DNA of 64,000 nucleotides from Flavobacterium selenitireducens. Lineage in GTDB: Bacteria > Bacteroidota > Bacteroidia > Flavobacteriales > Flavobacteriaceae. Where the stretch lies: assembly GCF_014748335.1 (NCBI RefSeq), contig NZ_JAAVIY010000005.1, forward strand, positions 124,001 through 188,000, read 5' to 3'. The translations under genes were made by a program, and so were the position numbers. This document shows, in pieces, positions 35,701-43,494 of this stretch. The notes beneath the pieces are model-generated. The model made no database searches, was not told the origin of the DNA, and saw only the letters and a program-made list of their open reading frames with translations. Position 1 is the first letter of the stretch. Each line of letters opens with the position of its first letter.

Positions 35701-36638
35701 TTCGTCAGTTCCGGGTTACCGCTGCATTCGATTTCCGAAAGGTTCGTCAGTCCATTTACAACCAGGCTTGAAAATTTGTTGCTGCCGCAGCTCAATTTAG
35801 TCAGTTGAGACAGACTGTTCACATTCAGGCTCGTGATTTCGTTGTTGGCACAGTCCAACTCCACGAGGTTGACGAGGCCGTTGATCGAGAAATCAGTCAG
35901 CCTGTTGCCGTTGCAATTGAGTTTCGTCACGGAATTCGGGACGCCGTTGAGGTTCAGAATACGGTTGGTGGCACAGTTGAGTTCCGTCAAATGGACGAGA
36001 TCGTTGACGTTGAGGTTCACGATTCGGTTCATCGAGCAATTGAGCGTCGTAAGATTGGGCGCTCCCGATGCGTCGAGATTGCTTAGCAAATTTCCGAAAA
36101 GGTTCAGTGTCAATAGATTCTGAAGACCGTTTACGTTGACGCTGGTGAGCGACGAAAAGCTGCATGAGATATGCTCAAGATTGGTCAATGCGGTAAAATC
36201 GATAGATGTCAGGCTGTACATCGAGATGCACTGGAAAGTCGTCAAACCGGACAAACTGCCGATATCCAACGTGGTCATGTATTGCAGATCCAGTAAAATC
36301 AGCGTTTTAAGATTGGGCATAGCGGGAAATTCGGCCGATGCCATTTGATTTGTCCTGATATGCAGCGTTTCAAGATTGCTGAAACTCCCTATCCCGGTAA
36401 TTCCGGTAACAGCGTAATTTTTGATTATCAGATATTTAACGGCTTGCGCTTCGCTAACCTGGATCTGGCCGTCGCTATTGGCATCGATCGCGATCCAATC
36501 GTCGTTGAAATTCTTGGCGATCTGTTCCGTAGGGCTCGCCTCCAGCAGGTTTGCCTTGAACTGAGGATCGGGGATATCTACGAGCTGGGCGTTTACCATG
36601 GCGGTAATCATCAGCAAAAAGAGTAGTATTTGTTTCAT
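32739..36638 (-). CDS. Giant leucine-rich-repeat T9SS surface protein (LRR2)
   Basis: Secreted 1299-residue paralogue of LRR1 with the same plan: signal peptide (MKQILLFLLMITAMVNAQ), EF-hand-like IDANSDGQIQVSEAQAV, an expanded leucine-rich array of more than 30 units (about residues 70-830; typical unit LTNLKSLNCSSNQLTTLNLS), the same SdrD/beta-sandwich middle (IEGIAIFDVDNDGCEVTDEV onward) and a sorting domain starting at SVYPNPTQSILNIKS. Near-identical units (LTSLDVSGL, LKSLSCS) suggest recent internal duplication. Sixty bases separate it from the LytTR regulator gene, with no evident promoter, so regulator and LRR genes may be co-transcribed. Confidence 0.87.
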   Translation of the reverse strand: MKQILLFLLMITAMVNAQLVDIPDPQFKANLLEASPTEQIAKNFNDDWIAIDANSDGQIQVSEAQAVKYLIIKNYAVTGITGIGSFSNLETLHIRTNQMASAEFPAMPNLKTLILLDLQYMTTLDIGSLSGLTTFQCISMYSLTSIDFTALTNLEHISCSFSSLTSVNVNGLQNLLTLNLFGNLLSNLDASGAPNLTTLNCSMNRIVNLNVNDLVHLTELNCATNRILNLNGVPNSVTKLNCNGNRLTDFSINGLVNLVELDCANNEITSLNVNSLSQLTKLSCGSNKFSSLVVNGLTNLSEIECSGNPELTNLTLSNLPALENLKVLFSTGLTSMNLSGLPNLEKLHCSSGALTSLNLANLASLTELDCSYNQISSLNLTNLPNLVKLNCSVNPMTSLDASGLSNLEDLTCGSGYVVNGLVEGHLTNLNVAGLSNLKNLNCSWSLLDELDLTGLTSLETLSCDGIANDLGTLTSLEVNHLTNLKSLSCSFQQLTSLNVSNLTHLEILYCAYNHIANLDLTGLVSLKTLDYNYNQLANLNLVNLPSLETLTCSNNQLVTLNVLDLTNLKSLNCSSNQLTTLNLSGLTSLESLDYSFNELTLSNVSGLSTNLKSLSCKGNNLTSLDVSGLTNLETLGCGFNQLTSLDLSTLANLKSLDCSQNQLAALEVSHMNDLELLNCSSNLLTDLDIAGLNNIRILFCGNNQLTTLDLTGHTALTHLDYSLNALPDLDVAPLTNLILLTCMGTQTTTLDVSNMPDLQYFNCSDNQLTTLDLNNAGALQEVTCRMNLLTSLFMKNGNTTPVDFSGNPTLQYICADADELEAVQTTLNDLGMNATVSNTYCSFAPGGDFNTIEGIAIFDVDNDGCEVTDEVNPFVRFDINDGTTTGATVTNINGEYSFFANAGNYTVAPNVENPTWFQFTPASAAFEFANNNNNTAIQNFCIAAVGAHPDLEVVVAPLEPARPGFDARYKIVYKNKGNQMLSGMVSLAFDDTKSDLVNALPAPDNTAINNLSWNYVNLMPFENRSITLTLNINTPVETPPVNNGDILTFAASITPASGDEIPSDNQFTLTQTVIGSYDPNAKTCLEGDVVSSSQIGNYLHYNIQFENLGTAEAVNVVIRDVIDTTKFDISTLQVLYASHAMRANIQGNVVEFIFADIDLAPAAGDPPVGGHGNVLFKIKTLPTLTEGTIVENTASIFFDYNAPIDTDPARTTFQLLGTPDVDQDDTISVYPNPTQSILNIKSAFHISKVEVFDIQGRILQTNILDENAASVDLSSRATGIYFIRIHTGSGEKIVKAVKQ

Positions 36639-36698
36639 GATTCGTTTATTAATGTTCGGTTTTTGATTTTTTTCCAGGTGTGATGACTTGTTCGCCCG

Positions 36699-37457
36699 CT
36701 ATAACGTTCGTATGAGTTCCTGCAATTTTTCCTTTTTGCTTTGTGCGATCGGAATAGTGGTGTTGTCCGACATGATCACGTATCCACCGTCTGACCTGAT
36801 ATACGACTTGAGGTACGACAGGTTGATCAAATGCGACTGATGGACGCGCTCAAACCCGTGCTCGCTGAGGATTTCCTCGTATTCCTTCAGCGTTCTCGAA
36901 ATCAGCACCGGTTTGTGGTTTTTGATGTAAAACTGGGTGTAATTCACTTTGGCCTCGCAACGGATGATGTCGGCCACGTCAAACAAATGGATGCCGTCGC
37001 TCGTCGAAAGCGCGATTCTTTTGAAATTGTCGACTTTCTTGCGGATATTCTCCAACAACAAATCGATGTGCTCGAACGAACTGTTCTGGTTCACGACTTC
37101 CTTGATCTTTCCAATCGTGTGCTGTAGTTCCTCGAAATCGACGGGTTTGAGGATAAAATCAAGAGCCGAAAACTTGAACGCCTTGACCGCATATTGCTCG
37201 TGGGCGGTGATAAAGACAATGTGTGCCTTGATTTTGCCCTGGTCGGACAATTTTTCAAGCATGTCGAAACCCGTTCCGTCGCTCAGATGGATGTCAAGGA
37301 AAATCACCTGAGGCTTGTATTTCTGTACGGCTTCGATCCCGGTCTTGACGCTTTCCGCTTCGCCGATTATCGCGATGTCGTCGGTATAGCGCTCGAGCAA
37401 GGCCTTGAGCCCGGTGCGCAGGTGGTGGTCGTCGTCTATGAGTATGGCTTTGATCAT
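36699..37457 (-). CDS. LytTR-family response regulator
   Basis: Two-component regulator of 252 residues. An N-terminal receiver domain has the acidic pocket (D8-D10), phosphoacceptor D55 in VIFLDIHLSD, the T/S of VFITAHE and the lysine of ILKPVDFEEL. The C-terminal LytTR DNA-binding domain (about 145-250) contains VADIIRCEAKVNYTQFYI and FERVHQSHLINLSYLKSYIR. It lies between its probable partner kinase (upstream, same strand) and two LRR surface genes downstream. Confidence 0.92.
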   Translation of the reverse strand: MIKAILIDDDHHLRTGLKALLERYTDDIAIIGEAESVKTGIEAVQKYKPQVIFLDIHLSDGTGFDMLEKLSDQGKIKAHIVFITAHEQYAVKAFKFSALDFILKPVDFEELQHTIGKIKEVVNQNSSFEHIDLLLENIRKKVDNFKRIALSTSDGIHLFDVADIIRCEAKVNYTQFYIKNHKPVLISRTLKEYEEILSEHGFERVHQSHLINLSYLKSYIRSDGGYVIMSDNTTIPIAQSKKEKLQELIRTL

Positions 37458-37537
37458 GTTTATCGTTTATTCGTTGATTGTTATTGGTTCATTTGAGGAT
37501 TCGTCTGCGCCTCCGCTCGTTATTCACACTTATCATT

Positions 37538-37696
37538 CGCTAATTCACGCATTCGCTAACTCGCTATTGACACATTCGCTAATTCGCTAATTGACACATT
37601 CGCTAATTCGCTAATCGACACATTCGCTAATTCACTAATCGACACATTCGCTAATTCGCTAATTCGCTAATTCGCTAATTATCTAATCATCTAATC
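37538..37696. repeat. Octamer array (CGCTAATT/GACACATT units) between kinase and regulator
   Basis: About twenty units fill most of the 237-base gap: mainly CGCTAATT, with CGCTAATC, CGCTAATTG, GACACATT and a closing pair of ATCTAATC. A 24-base super-unit (CGCTAATT CGCTAATC GACACATT) recurs. The last unit contains the stop codon of the kinase gene (37695-37697). GACACATT is the reverse complement of the AATGTGTC unit at 14848. I see no promoter in the remaining bases 37458-37537. Confidence 0.85.
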
Positions 37697-39626
37697 ACGA
37701 AACATATTGAACCGGCAAGCGCAACACCACCTTCGTACCTGGTTTTCCGTAATCGTTGGTTTCCGAGATATCGATCTGGGCTGATTTCGCCGTCTTCGAT
37801 TCCATGATCTCCAATCGTTTTTTCGTGATCTCGAGCGCCATCGATTTATGGGCGGTCATCGAATTTTCCTTGAGCGACTGGGATTGGGCAATGCCGATGC
37901 CGTCGTCCTTTATCGTGCAAAGCAGCTGTCCGTTTTCGACATCGAAATCCACGAGGATGTGTCCGAAACCTTCTTTGGGAACCATGCCGTGCAAGATGGC
38001 GTTCTCCACGAAGGGTTGCACGAGAAGCGGTGGTAATCCCATGTTGAATTCGACCTTTTCGCTTGAGCGGATTTCGAAATCGAACTTATTGTGAAAGCGC
38101 AACTGCTCGAGCTCAAGGTAGTTTTGCAGGCTTTCGATTTCCTTGTCTATCGGAATCAGCGAACCTTTTGAATATTCGAGCGTCAAACGCATCAGTTTCG
38201 AGAATTTCGACAGATAGCGCAACGCCGAATCCGTGCCGTTCTGGACGATAAAACTCGAGATCGATCCGAGGCAGTTGAATACAAAATGCGGGTTCATCTG
38301 CAAATGCAAAGCTTTCTGCTCGTATTCGGCTACTTCTTTTTGAAGCGTCAGTCGGCGTTTGACCTGGCGACGGTTGTAAATGGCCACTATCAGCCCGATG
38401 AGCAGCAACAGCACCAAAGCGGAAAGCAAAATAAGTTGCGTCTGCCGTTTGTTTTGTTCCTTGAGCAACGCCTCTTTCTTCTGATATTCGAAATTCATCT
38501 CGGCCAACGCGAATTTGCGAGTGTTCTCCTCGTTGATGATCTTGTCGCGAGAGGCGATGTATTTTTTGTAGAATTCGAGCGCCTTGCCAGGCTGTCCGGC
38601 GTCTTCGAAAAGCCCGCTGAGCAGTTCCTCGGCGTGGTATTGCTGGTTCAATGCATTGATGGACGTTGCGTATTCAAGCGACTTTTGTGCAAAACCGAGC
38701 GCTTTTTCCGGCTGATTCTGGTCGCGATACAACAACCCGAGGTTGAAATAGGCCAGGGAAGCCCCAAATTTATTTCCCATCGCCTCGTAAATTTTTATCG
38801 ATTCCTGATATTCAAAATCTGCCTTGGCGAGGTTGCCCAGTTTTCGGTAATAATCGCCAAGTTGGTTGTGCAACAGTCCGATGCCGCGTTGGTTGCCGCT
38901 GTCGACGAGTATCGACTGTGCGCGATCGTAGTGATTCCGGGCTTTTTCGGTTTCTCCTTTCTCGAAGAAGATCGTTCCGATATTGAGCAACGTCACACCG
39001 GCAGACTGTTCCCCGGTCTCCTGCTGTAATGCGAAGGCTTTCTGAAGATATTCCAGGGCTTTGTTTTGGTTGCCCTGTGATTTGTACACGATGCCGATGT
39101 TGTTGTAAGCGCGCGACATCATTGGCTTATTGGCCGTTTGCGTGAACAACGTCAGGGCTTTTTGGTAATCGGCCAATGCTCTTGCATAATCGCTTTCTTC
39201 CGAAAAAACCACTGCAGAGCTGGCGTAGGCGCGTCCCAATGCGTTTTTGACGGTATTGTTTCGGGTGTCGTCGGAAAGCAAATCCTCAAAAAGTTGCTGG
39301 GATTGCCCGATGACAGCCAAGGCTTTTTTATACTCACCCGAGATGATCATCGCATTTCCCTGGTTCTGGTAAGCCGAGGCCAGGCCGAAATCGTAATCGG
39401 AACTTTGGGCCAATCGCTGGGCCTCTGCGGCAAAAAACAACGTGGAATCCGGGTTGCTTTCGCGATAGAAGTTTGCCAGGTGGTTGTAGGCGTTTATGCG
39501 TACCGTGTCTACTTTCGTATCGCGGACAATGCGCTTTAAGCTGTCGGCCGCGGTGTGCTGGGACTGCACAAGGCCCGAGGCGCTTATGGCCAATACGGTT
39601 GTCAGAATGTGTATGTTGCTCTTCAC
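37695..39626 (-). CDS. TPR sensor histidine kinase (LytS-type)
   Basis: Sensor kinase of 643 residues. A signal peptide is followed by about seven periplasmic TPR repeats (residues 40-380; SRAYNNIGIVYKSQGNQNKA and AGVTLLNIGTIFFEKGETEK), one membrane helix (398-418), a short coiled coil, and a His_kinase domain with H447 in LQMNPHFVFNCLGS, then the ATPase domain (LLVQPFVENAILHG; GIGIAQSQ). The NPHF signature marks the LytS/YehU type, which pairs with LytTR regulators such as the one downstream. Trigger unknown; periplasmic TPRs suggest sensing through a partner protein. Confidence 0.92.
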   Translation of the reverse strand: MKSNIHILTTVLAISASGLVQSQHTAADSLKRIVRDTKVDTVRINAYNHLANFYRESNPDSTLFFAAEAQRLAQSSDYDFGLASAYQNQGNAMIISGEYKKALAVIGQSQQLFEDLLSDDTRNNTVKNALGRAYASSAVVFSEESDYARALADYQKALTLFTQTANKPMMSRAYNNIGIVYKSQGNQNKALEYLQKAFALQQETGEQSAGVTLLNIGTIFFEKGETEKARNHYDRAQSILVDSGNQRGIGLLHNQLGDYYRKLGNLAKADFEYQESIKIYEAMGNKFGASLAYFNLGLLYRDQNQPEKALGFAQKSLEYATSINALNQQYHAEELLSGLFEDAGQPGKALEFYKKYIASRDKIINEENTRKFALAEMNFEYQKKEALLKEQNKRQTQLILLSALVLLLLIGLIVAIYNRRQVKRRLTLQKEVAEYEQKALHLQMNPHFVFNCLGSISSFIVQNGTDSALRYLSKFSKLMRLTLEYSKGSLIPIDKEIESLQNYLELEQLRFHNKFDFEIRSSEKVEFNMGLPPLLVQPFVENAILHGMVPKEGFGHILVDFDVENGQLLCTIKDDGIGIAQSQSLKENSMTAHKSMALEITKKRLEIMESKTAKSAQIDISETNDYGKPGTKVVLRLPVQYVS

Positions 39627-39743
39627 GGCGCTTCGGTTAGTTTATCTGGAAACAAAGATAGAGGAAGCATTTAGACAACGTTAACGGTTTGATTATTCCC
39701 GAGACTTGGGTTATTATTCTTAGGGTACGGGTTTTTCGGGCAT

Positions 39744-39768
39744 AAAAAAGCCCCGTATCAACGGGGCT
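39744..39768 (-). terminator. Terminator of the SRPBCC gene
   Basis: AGCCCCGTATCAACGGGGCT hairpin; on the minus strand it is followed by TTTTTTATG, just after the SRPBCC stop codon. Confidence 0.85.
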
Positions 39769-39772
39769 CGAA

Positions 39773-40195
39773 TCAATTGTTTTCTGTGTATCGCTTAAAA
39801 TTGTCGAGTATCGACTGCCAGCCGTCGCGCTGCATTTCGATCGGATTTTGGTTTTCGGCTTCAAACGTTTCGACGATGTTCACTTCGGCTTGATCCTGCT
39901 CGAAGGCAATCGTGACCTTCCGTCCGTCTTCCAATTCGTAAGCAAGTGATTTGTTGGGCGTCACGTCGGAATACGTTCCGGCAAAATCGAAACTGAACGA
40001 GCCATCTTTCGCGGCCATGGTGTAGATGAATTTTCCACCGACGGTCAAATCGTTTTGGGCTTTTGGCGTGTGCCAGTCGTCCGAAGCATTGTTCCATTTG
40101 ACAACATGCTCAGGATCGTTCCAGTATTTCCAGACTTTTTCTATCGGTGCTTTGACGTTGGCTTTGATCGTGACGGCTTGGTTTGCAGTTTCCAT
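39773..40195 (-). CDS. SRPBCC/AHSA1 domain protein
   Basis: Cytoplasmic protein of 140 residues with the START-like helix-grip fold used by activators of Hsp90 ATPase and polyketide-like ligand binders. Family features: VTIKANVKAPIEKVWKYWND at the start, VGGKFIYTM in the middle, AEVNIVETFEAE near the end and a long C-terminal helix (GWQSILDNFKRY). Ligand unknown. The ATG at 40195 fits the family; the frame is open to 40267 but that part does not resemble the domain. Confidence 0.82.
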   Translation of the reverse strand: METANQAVTIKANVKAPIEKVWKYWNDPEHVVKWNNASDDWHTPKAQNDLTVGGKFIYTMAAKDGSFSFDFAGTYSDVTPNKSLAYELEDGRKVTIAFEQDQAEVNIVETFEAENQNPIEMQRDGWQSILDNFKRYTENN

Positions 40196-40284
40196 AATTG
40201 TTTTCTTTGTGGTTATGAAGCAAAGATAAGACAGACTTCCAGACGGTAAGGTTCGGTAAAACGACAATCAACGGGTGGATTGCG

Positions 40285-40968
40285 TTATTTGCCGAATTGC
40301 TTTTCCATAAAATCCATACTCGCGGAAACATCGAAATACAAGCCTTTTATCTTATCGGGATTTTCGGTTACCTCCAGAAAATCGTAATGACCGTCGACCA
40401 ATGATTGCTTTCCGGCGGGTTGGTAGCCCAGGATGTTCAACAACTGGTACTCGTCCCCGACGCTGGTTACGTAAAAGGCGGTCGCCGTCGACTTGCCGTC
40501 TCCTGAGCTCATGAGCGCGTCCACCGTGATCTTCATTTGGCCTAACGTCGTATGAAACAGCGTTATATCCTTGATCTGCTCGCTCGCGTAAAGCATGACG
40601 TTCATCATTCTCAGGTCGAAAGGGTTGTCGGCGAGCACCGCTTTGCCAAGCGAAACTACTTTTAGGGCATCGGCATCAGAGAGTGGTTTCTTTTGCAGGA
40701 TCGGACGCAATTCCTCCATCTGCTTTGGAATGCCGTACGGATTATAGCGCTTCTGATAGCGAAATCCGTAATAGAGATGGCGCTTCTGTCCCAACGTCAT
40801 CGTCGTGTCTCCTTTTTGGAATTTTTGCATGAGTTTGGGATAATGGTAATCGGAAGACGGATCCGAAATTGCGGTTTCAATCCTGGCGTAATCCGGTTTT
40901 TCGGGAGCTTCCTGCGCCAGGACTGCCAGTGCCGAAAGGGTAAAAAGGAATAGGAATATTTTTTTCAT
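40285..40968 (-). CDS. DUF4919 secreted protein
   Basis: Exported protein of 227 residues (signal peptide ends LAVLAQ, about residue 19). Residues 25-225 match the Bacteroidota DUF4919 family: PDYARIETAISDPSSDYHYP and GQKRHLYYGFRYQKRYNPYG near the start, GLYFDVSASM near the end. The family is of unknown function and likely periplasmic. It lies 89 bases upstream of the SRPBCC gene on the same strand; a shared transcript is possible but not shown. Confidence 0.8.
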   Translation of the reverse strand: MKKIFLFLFTLSALAVLAQEAPEKPDYARIETAISDPSSDYHYPKLMQKFQKGDTTMTLGQKRHLYYGFRYQKRYNPYGIPKQMEELRPILQKKPLSDADALKVVSLGKAVLADNPFDLRMMNVMLYASEQIKDITLFHTTLGQMKITVDALMSSGDGKSTATAFYVTSVGDEYQLLNILGYQPAGKQSLVDGHYDFLEVTENPDKIKGLYFDVSASMDFMEKQFGK

Positions 40969-41036
40969 GTCATTTGGATTTCAAAATCGGATTATAGATG
41001 TTGTAATAGGTACAAGCGGCATTTCCGCTAACGCGT

Positions 41037-41573
41037 TCAACGCAAAATTTTCACGTTATAAAGCTCCAGTTCCGCTATCGCTTCCATTGATTTATAATCG
41101 AACGTTTCCTCGTGGTTTTTATGCGCTTTTTTGTCCGAAATCCGCCTCAGCGCCTTAAAAAACCGTCTTAAGTCATCGTCGCACGTTAGCACAAGTCCGG
41201 GAACGATTACATTTTCGCCTGCCTTATTCTTGGCGACCATCGTAAAATAGGACGAATTGCAATGTTTGGAAACACCTGTCGTAATGTTTTCGGAATCGAC
41301 GCGAATGCCCACCACCATAGAGCTTTTTCCGACATAGTTTACCGAGGCCGTGACGAGTTCCCCGATTTCTATCGGATTCAGGAAGTCGACCGTATCGACG
41401 GAGGCCGTCACGCAATAATGGCCGGAGAATTTGCTCGCGCAGGCAAACGCGATCTGGTCCATGAGCGACAAAATGTAGCCGCCGTGAATTTTACCTGAAA
41501 AGTTGGAGTGGCTCGGCAACATGAGTTCCGAAATCGTCACGTAAGACGATTCTATCGATTTATATTCCATCAT
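41037..41573 (-). CDS. Acyl-CoA thioesterase (hotdog fold, YciA type)
   Basis: Cytoplasmic thioester hydrolase of 178 residues. The hotdog helix segment FSGKIHGGYILSLMDQIAF has the G-G-x3-x2-D pattern of the YciA/ACOT subgroup, followed by ASVDTVDFLNPIEIGELVTA. The C-terminal 45 residues are an acidic/helical extension. Its start codon (ATGATG at 41573/41570) overlaps the stop codon of rmuC in an ATGA-like junction, so it is translationally coupled to rmuC. Which of the two methionines is used is uncertain. Confidence 0.85.
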   Translation of the reverse strand: MMEYKSIESSYVTISELMLPSHSNFSGKIHGGYILSLMDQIAFACASKFSGHYCVTASVDTVDFLNPIEIGELVTASVNYVGKSSMVVGIRVDSENITTGVSKHCNSSYFTMVAKNKAGENVIVPGLVLTCDDDLRRFFKALRRISDKKAHKNHEETFDYKSMEAIAELELYNVKILR

Positions 41574-42943
41574 TCTTCGAGTAGTTTGTCCATTTCGGCA
41601 TCGGCTCTCCTAAGGATGTTTTCGGGAAGCGCTTTCTTGGCTTTTGCTCCCATTTTTTTGAGGCGTTCTACGCTCGTGATGAGGTTTCCTTTCCCGTCGA
41701 CAAGTTTGTTCATTGCGTTGTCGTATTCGTTTTTCGAGTCCTTGATCTTATTCCCGATTTTGACCAAGTCGTCAACAAACCCATGGAATTTGTCGTATAA
41801 AGCGCCCGCCTGACGCGCAATTTCATAAGCGTTTTCCTGTTGTTTCTGGTTCGTCCACATCGAATCGATCGTGCGAAGCGTCGCCAGCAACGTAGAAGGC
41901 GTCACGATTACGATGTTCTTTTCGAACGCCCGGTTGTACAACGTCTGGTCTTCGTTAAGCGCAATCGCGAATGCGGGTTCTATCGGGATAAAAAGCAAAA
42001 CAAAGTCAGGGCTTTCCATCTGGTACAAATCGTGGTAGTTCTTCTCGCCGAGCTGTTCGACATGGCGCTTAATAGACGATACGTGTTCCTTTAGGTGCAA
42101 CGTCTTGGTCATGTCATCTTCGTCATTGCAGAATTTCTCGTAAGCGACAAGCGACACTTTCGAATCGATGACCATTTTCTTTCCGTCCGGCAGGTTCACC
42201 ACGACGTCCGGGAAGACGCGTTGGCCGAATTCGTTCGTGAAACTTTGCTGAACTTCGTACTCCCGACCTTTTTCCAAACCTGATTTTTCGAGCACGCGTT
42301 CCAAAACCAGCTCGCCCCAGTTGCCCTGCATTTTCGAATCGCCTTTGAGCGCTTTGGTCAGGTTTACCGTCTCGCGGCTCATCTGTTCGTTCATTTCGCG
42401 CAAGCCCAGGATTTGTTGACGCAACGCGGCGTGGTAGTCGATCGATTCCTTATGCGTGTCTTCGACTTTCTTTTCGAACAATTGGATTTTTTCCTGTAAA
42501 GGCGAAAGAATGTTGGCGAGGTTGGCTCTGTTCTGCTCGGTAAATTTGAGCGACTTTTCGTCGAGGATCTTATTGGCGAGGTTTTCAAATTCCTTCGTGA
42601 ATTTTTCCTGCAATTGCTCGACTTCCGATCGCTGTTCCCGATGTTTTTCGTAGAGGTTCGCGTAATCGGCCTCTTTTTTCGTGAGTTGGATCGCAAGCGC
42701 TTCTTTTTCTATCCTGAGATTCTGGATTTCCGACAACTGGCGTTCCATCGATTTTTCCGAATGGATGCGTTCCGACTGTTGCTGCTGCCGGATGAGCTCC
42801 AATTGCGAATTGGCCGACAACAGTTTTTCTCCGAGAGCGGTAGTCGCCGTTTTTGAATCCGCGGCCGCCATCGTTTTTCCGATAAGGTAGCCAACGCCAA
42901 GCGCGACGCAAAAAACGATTGCGGTGATCAGGTAAGGATTCAT
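41570..42943 (-). CDS. rmuC: DNA recombination protein RmuC
   Basis: RmuC is a membrane-anchored, coiled-coil protein that limits recombination at inverted repeats. The 457-residue product has an N-terminal membrane helix (NPYLITAIVFCVALGVGYLIG), a long coiled coil (about residues 35-180) and the conserved RmuC domain (QGNWGELVLERVLEKSGLEK; VVNLPDGKKMVIDSKVSL; FVLLFIPIEPAFAIAL). Length fits the family. The ATG at 42943 gives the anchor; the open frame beyond it to 43042 is not protein-like. Confidence 0.93.
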   Translation of the reverse strand: MNPYLITAIVFCVALGVGYLIGKTMAAADSKTATTALGEKLLSANSQLELIRQQQQSERIHSEKSMERQLSEIQNLRIEKEALAIQLTKKEADYANLYEKHREQRSEVEQLQEKFTKEFENLANKILDEKSLKFTEQNRANLANILSPLQEKIQLFEKKVEDTHKESIDYHAALRQQILGLREMNEQMSRETVNLTKALKGDSKMQGNWGELVLERVLEKSGLEKGREYEVQQSFTNEFGQRVFPDVVVNLPDGKKMVIDSKVSLVAYEKFCNDEDDMTKTLHLKEHVSSIKRHVEQLGEKNYHDLYQMESPDFVLLFIPIEPAFAIALNEDQTLYNRAFEKNIVIVTPSTLLATLRTIDSMWTNQKQQENAYEIARQAGALYDKFHGFVDDLVKIGNKIKDSKNEYDNAMNKLVDGKGNLITSVERLKKMGAKAKKALPENILRRADAEMDKLLEE

Positions 42944-43011
42944 GTTGGGTGGATTAAAAAGTAAAGGTAATGAAAAAGTCGCCGGGTGCCTGTGTGACCA
43001 GTCTCTTGTCC

Positions 43012-43043
43012 ATAAAAAAAATGGCCCGCAATTGCGAACCATT
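43012..43043 (-). terminator. Terminator of the small membrane protein gene
   Basis: On the minus strand AATGG-TT-CGCAATTGCG-GG-CCATT is followed by a run of T. Confidence 0.7.
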
Positions 43044-43065
43044 CGTATAGGTAGATTTCTATATG

Positions 43066-43335
43066 TTACGACATCCCGAACTGGGAATCAAAACTCTTAT
43101 TCCTGATTCTCTCGCGAGAATAGCTATTGTACATAAAACTGCGCGCCTTTGGTCTCTTGAACTTGGCAAGCGGCAAATTGATCACGATGCCCAGTATCGA
43201 AATAAAGATCAGCGTGAGCAGCATGCCCATGTAAATAAGGTAATTGCTTTCTGAAGATAATCTGAAATCAACCGCGAAAAAATACGTTGACGCGACCAGT
43301 GCCAGGGCAGATATGAGGAGTGATACTGATTTCAT
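43066..43335 (-). CDS. Small two-helix membrane protein
   Basis: An 89-residue protein with two membrane helices (residues 3-22 and 33-55) and a basic, polar C-terminus (FKRPKARSFMYNSYSRERIR). Not recognised. It has a terminator, is separated from rmuC by more than 100 bases, and reads in the same direction, so it is probably a monocistronic envelope protein. Confidence 0.6.
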   Translation of the reverse strand: MKSVSLLISALALVASTYFFAVDFRLSSESNYLIYMGMLLTLIFISILGIVINLPLAKFKRPKARSFMYNSYSRERIRNKSFDSQFGMS

Positions 43336-43494
43336 GACTCTTTGTTTTTAGGTTATCGATGAGTGAATAGGAGCATTTCATTTTCCTTGATGCTAAATTA
43401 CTTTTTCGGCCCTCGAGAATTTTTACATAATTTTAAGATAGAGTTACATTATTGACTTTAACATTTTGTATTGGATTTAAATTGTTAATTATCA

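Noticed and set aside
30104..36638. Internalin-type sortase-anchored proteins.
   Set aside because: No LPxTG motif or sortase; the C-termini are T9SS sorting domains.
37538..37696. CRISPR array.
   Set aside because: Units are only eight bases with no unique spacers of constant length, and no cas genes are nearby.
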